Shown here: positions 6,414 through 8,254 of the stretch, in pieces
Layout of the letters: every line of letters begins with the position of its first letter
Numbering within the stretch: position 1 is the stretch's first letter
Origin: a bacterium
GTDB taxonomy: Bacteria; Vulcanimicrobiota; Xenobia; RGZZ01
Length of the DNA: 8,254 nt
Assembly (NCBI GenBank): GCA_021782195.1
Contig: JAJXVI010000013.1
Span: 1 to 8,254 of the forward strand
Direction: 5' to 3'
Notes under the pieces: generated by a model
What the model was told of the DNA's origin: nothing
Seen by the model: only the letters and a program-made list of their open reading frames with translations
Databases searched by the model: none
Program-made: the position numbers and the translations under genes

Positions 6414-6712
6414 CGGTCGCCTCCCTGTGTGAGTCGGCTGGCTGTGCGGGGGATGCGGGGGATGCGGGGGATGTGCTGGGATGGATGTAGCGTTACATTG
6501 AGCGTGGAGGGGGTTGTCGTGTTCCCTGCTCCGAACTGACCGGGCCGTGGACTCCCTGGATCAATGCCACTTCGATGGCGGCGCCTCCTGCCTCTTTGCG
6601 TGCGTGCGAACAGGGACGTTCGGTGGGACGCGGGAGCCTGAGGAGGGAACTTTCTTTAAAGACGCGAACAACGCGCTATGTCGTGCTCGTCACAAATGAA
6701 AGGGCTCCTTCC
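6414..6712. promoter_or_regulatory. Divergent intergenic region, primase operon / LamG gene
   Basis: This 299-nt region separates the start of the minus-strand primase-cas1-cas2 operon from the plus-strand LamG gene, so promoters for both should lie here. I see the primase ribosome binding site (GGGAGG at 6420-6425, minus), a 9-nt triplicate (see separate entry), a short inverted repeat TGTA-N4-TACA at 6486-6497 that could be an operator or chance, and an 8-nt palindrome CTTTAAAG at 6654-6661. No -35/-10 pair is convincing on either strand. No gene is visible inside it. Confidence 0.5.
6445..6480 (+). repeat. 9-nt tandem triplicate with G-quadruplex motif
   Basis: The unit TGCGGGGGA is repeated three times without error at 6445-6453, 6454-6462 and 6463-6471. 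With the following GGG at 6478-6480, the plus strand has four G-runs separated by loops of 4, 4 and 7 nt. This satisfies the standard G-quadruplex pattern. It lies about 32 nt upstream of the primase start codon. For the primase operon the G-rich strand is the template strand, so a transcript covering it would be C-rich. A regulatory role is inference. Confidence 0.75.
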
Positions 6713-7513
6713 ATGGGTTTCTTGAGCAAGTCTCGCATGCGCTTTGCTTTCATTGCACTCTCTCTTCTCCTCACCATCTCCATGCGCGCGGCTCTCGCGC
6801 TACCGGCGGGTCTTGTTGTTGATTACACGGGCAACGGCACCGCCAACGACACGACGGGCACCTACAATGCCACATTCACGGGCAGTTATGTGGCGGGGAT
6901 GAACGGTCAGCAGGCCTTCAACCTCTCGAATGGAAACTTCAGCGCGCCCCAGGCCGAGCTTCCGAGCGGCGCGTCGTCGCGAACCATGAGCTTCTGGATC
7001 AATCCTCAAGCCGACGCAACCGCCGTGTACGGTGGCCTCGGTTACGGTGGATCCACCTACGACAGCCAGTTCGACCTGTATTACAATACGGTGGCCAACC
7101 AGTGGAGCTACTACACCAGTTATTGGGGCGCATACCAGATCGCATTCAATCAGACCGGCTGGAGTTTTGGAGGGCCGACCCTGACGCCAGGCCAGTGGTC
7201 CTACCTCGCGGTGACCTTCAACGGCAGCCTCGTGAGCATCTACCTGAACGGCAACCTCTACGTGTCCAGCGGTCTGGCCGGCGGCGCGAACGGCACCATC
7301 AACACGACGGTCTCATCGGGTACCTTGAATGGCCTGTCGGCGCCTGAGTACCTCCAGAACATCCACATCTACAACACCGCCCTCACGACGACCCAGATCC
7401 AGCAGGACTATCAGGCCAGCCTTCCCGAGCCGTCCATGCTTTCCCTTGATTTGATGGCGGCGATGCTGGTCGTGGTTGCCGTTGCCCCTCGTCGTCGCAA
7501 CGTCACCCACTGA
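6713..7513 (+). CDS. LamG-domain PEP-CTERM surface protein (paralogue 2)
   Basis: This encodes a 266-residue exported protein. The signal peptide covers residues 1-29, probably cleaved after ALA, with an in-frame alternative Met at residue 9. The mature protein begins LPAGLVVDYTGNGTAND, closely paralleling the paralogue at 2146-2940 (LPAGLVSNWSGNGTAAD). Both then share TGxY, GQQAF and a SRTMSFWI/ARTVSLWI strand. The fold is a Laminin_G_3/concanavalin-like jelly roll: WSYLAVTFNGSLVSIYLNGN and the closing YLQNIHIYNTALTTTQIQQDY. The tail is PEP-CTERM: LPEPS (237-241), a hydrophobic segment, then RRR at 260-262. Exosortase-dependent surface delivery is expected. ATG 6713 has AAAGGG (6698-6703) 9 nt upstream. 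The frame extends back to 6575, but that part is Arg-rich and unlike a signal peptide. Its binding target is not known. Confidence 0.85.
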   Translation: MGFLSKSRMRFAFIALSLLLTISMRAALALPAGLVVDYTGNGTANDTTGTYNATFTGSYVAGMNGQQAFNLSNGNFSAPQAELPSGASSRTMSFWINPQADATAVYGGLGYGGSTYDSQFDLYYNTVANQWSYYTSYWGAYQIAFNQTGWSFGGPTLTPGQWSYLAVTFNGSLVSIYLNGNLYVSSGLAGGANGTINTTVSSGTLNGLSAPEYLQNIHIYNTALTTTQIQQDYQASLPEPSMLSLDLMAAMLVVVAVAPRRRNVTH

Positions 7514-7711
7514 TGACCTGGCCTGTCGTGCTTTGAAGCGGATGGATGGCGTGCGGCGAGCCCCACGAAAGAATCTGACCCGGGGTGCGTTGCCGGTGGG
7601 GAAACAAGAATGCCCTGCTCCCCTCTCAGTGAACAGGGCATCCGCACTGGTATCCTCGTATGACGCAGGACTTGTACGTCGGTTACGTGTGGCGACTCAC
7701 GGGCGTCATGG
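7514..7711. other. Intergenic region after LamG paralogue 2
   Basis: Apart from the stem-loop at 7610-7641 I see no gene or recognisable element. Frames on both strands are short and lack domain-like sequence or ribosome binding sites. Confidence 0.4.
7610..7641. terminator. Inverted repeat between convergent reading frames
   Basis: ATGCCCTG (7610-7617) and CAGGGCAT (7634-7641) are perfect inverted copies around a 16-nt loop. They lie about 100 nt downstream of the LamG stop and also downstream of the minus-strand lectin remnant. The site could end transcription from both sides, but there is no T-tract, so the call rests on symmetry and position. Confidence 0.4.
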
Positions 7712-7906
7712 TCATGAGATGCGTAGCCGGATGGCATCGACTGCAAGCAGCGCCGCGGGCAACCAGAGCTGCATGCTGTCGGACGGCTCTGGCACGACCG
7801 ACAACTCGGCGTTTGTCACAACCTGATTCGAGACGCCGCCGCCTGTGGCGCCGGTAAAACCGAAGTACGCAGTGTTCGAGCCCAACACGACTGGCTCAGT
7901 ACTCGA
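7712..7906 (-). pseudogene. C-terminal remnant of L-type lectin PEP-CTERM protein
   Basis: One minus-strand frame, open only from 7906 to the TGA at 7712-7714, encodes SNTAYFGFTGATGGGVSNQ, then VVPEPS, a hydrophobic stretch (MQLWLPAALLAV) and RLR near the end. AY-x-GFT-x-ATGG is the closing strand motif of legume/L-type lectin domains, which are often fused to PEP-CTERM tails. An in-frame TGA at 7907-7909 cuts off everything upstream. The sequence above that point is the end of another gene in a different frame, so the rest of the lectin domain (normally about 200 residues) is missing. It has no start codon or ribosome binding site of its own. I infer a relic left by deletion or recombination at about 7890-7907. 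Confidence 0.7.
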
Positions 7907-8254
7907 TCACGATCTGGCGACCGTCGGGCATCTGCCGGAGCTTGTCGGCCAGTGTCCCCGGGGGAATCGGGCACTGGTAGGTGGACCAGAACAGTTCGGT
8001 GACCTCGATCCCTTTCACGTGCTCGGGAAGAGGGTCGAGTGGAACCAGGTTTCGCACCGCATCGACCGCCAGCTGTGCCTGGTCGGGTGTGCCGTTCGAC
8101 TCCCGCATCACCACATTGCTCAAAGTTCCATCGGCCGAGATGTGGTAGCTCACGACGGTCCACACCCACGGAGGAACGCGTTGGAAGTAGCCGTCGGAGA
8201 TGAACTCGCGGAATTTCGCCGTCAGATAGTCATCGTACGACTTCGTCTGCCCGA
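7896..8254 (-). CDS. TonB C-terminal-like domain protein (partial)
   Basis: This is the last 119 or so codons of a protein whose start lies beyond the right edge. The visible part begins near GQTKSYDDYLTAKFREF and continues PPWVWTVVSYHISADGTLSN, QAQLAVDAVRNLVPLDPLPE, and ends RQIVIEY at a TGA (7896-7898). A Trp/Val-rich strand followed by a hxhxxDGxhxxhxV pattern and a later A-x-x-AV-x-x-hxPhxPLP helix is characteristic of TonB C-terminal domains (TonB/TonB_2 type). True TonB couples the proton-motive force to outer-membrane receptors, but many proteins with this domain have other roles. No N-terminal membrane anchor can be checked. A codon for Val at 8163-8165 could be misread as a GTG start; the domain clearly extends past it. 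Confidence 0.65.
   Translation of the reverse strand, partial: GQTKSYDDYLTAKFREFISDGYFQRVPPWVWTVVSYHISADGTLSNVVMRESNGTPDQAQLAVDAVRNLVPLDPLPEHVKGIEVTELFWSTYQCPIPPGTLADKLRQMPDGRQIVIEY

Noticed and set aside
4656..6539. 627-residue plus-strand open frame opposite the primase gene
   Set aside because: It is the antisense of a gene with clear domains and catalytic motifs. Its sequence is Arg/Val/Ala-rich without domains, as expected in high-GC DNA.
1..8254. CRISPR array
   Set aside because: I found no direct repeats of 25-40 nt at regular spacing. The hairpins at 1991-2085 are only suggestive and too closely spaced for repeat-spacer units.

Overview
The window looks like chromosomal DNA from a high-GC, Gram-negative bacterium with an exosortase/PEP-CTERM surface-sorting system. 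Evidence is two intact LamG-type proteins with PEP-CTERM tails, two further PEP-CTERM tail remnants, a lipoprotein beta-propeller and a TonB C-terminal-type domain. This combination is common in Verrucomicrobia, Planctomycetes, Acidobacteria and similar environmental phyla. I cannot fix the phylum from sequence alone.

Layout. (1) 1-315: a possible PEP-CTERM tail on the minus strand at the left edge, then the leader of the next gene. (2) 316-1983 (+): a 555-aa lipoprotein with two successive lipoboxes, a Thr-rich linker, an Ig-like segment and seven FG-GAP/VCBS repeats. (3) 1984-2145: a convergent intergenic region with overlapping GC-rich hairpins. (4) 2146-2940 (-): a LamG/PEP-CTERM protein. 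(5) 3083-6413 (-): the core of the window, an operon-like run of a TPR + archaeo-eukaryotic primase (AEP) protein, cas1 and cas2. (6) 6414-6712: the divergent intergenic region, with a 9-nt triplicate that forms a G-quadruplex-type motif. (7) 6713-7513 (+): a second LamG/PEP-CTERM protein, paralogous to the first. (8) 7712-7906 (-): a decayed C-terminal end of an L-type-lectin PEP-CTERM protein. (9) 7896-8254 (-): the C-terminal part of a TonB-like protein running off the right edge.

The most interesting unit is the primase-cas1-cas2 cluster. The 610-aa protein has TPR-like helices, an AEP domain with a DxD motif and a G-x-H motif, and a Cys-rich C-terminal region resembling primase Fe-S/PriCT domains. 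This matches the architecture described for CRISPR-associated primase-polymerases (CAPPs), which are thought to make or process DNA for spacer acquisition by Cas1-Cas2. cas1 starts with GTG 4 nt after the primase stop, which suggests translational coupling. Cas1 keeps its E/H/D catalytic triad and Cas2 its N-terminal Asp. No effector cas gene, cas4, cas6, reverse transcriptase or CRISPR array is visible. The module therefore stands alone here, between two paralogous surface-protein genes pointing away from it.

The surface-protein genes are probably unrelated to CRISPR function. Two intact paralogues and two tail remnants suggest a recombination-prone accessory region in which the adaptation module may have been inserted.
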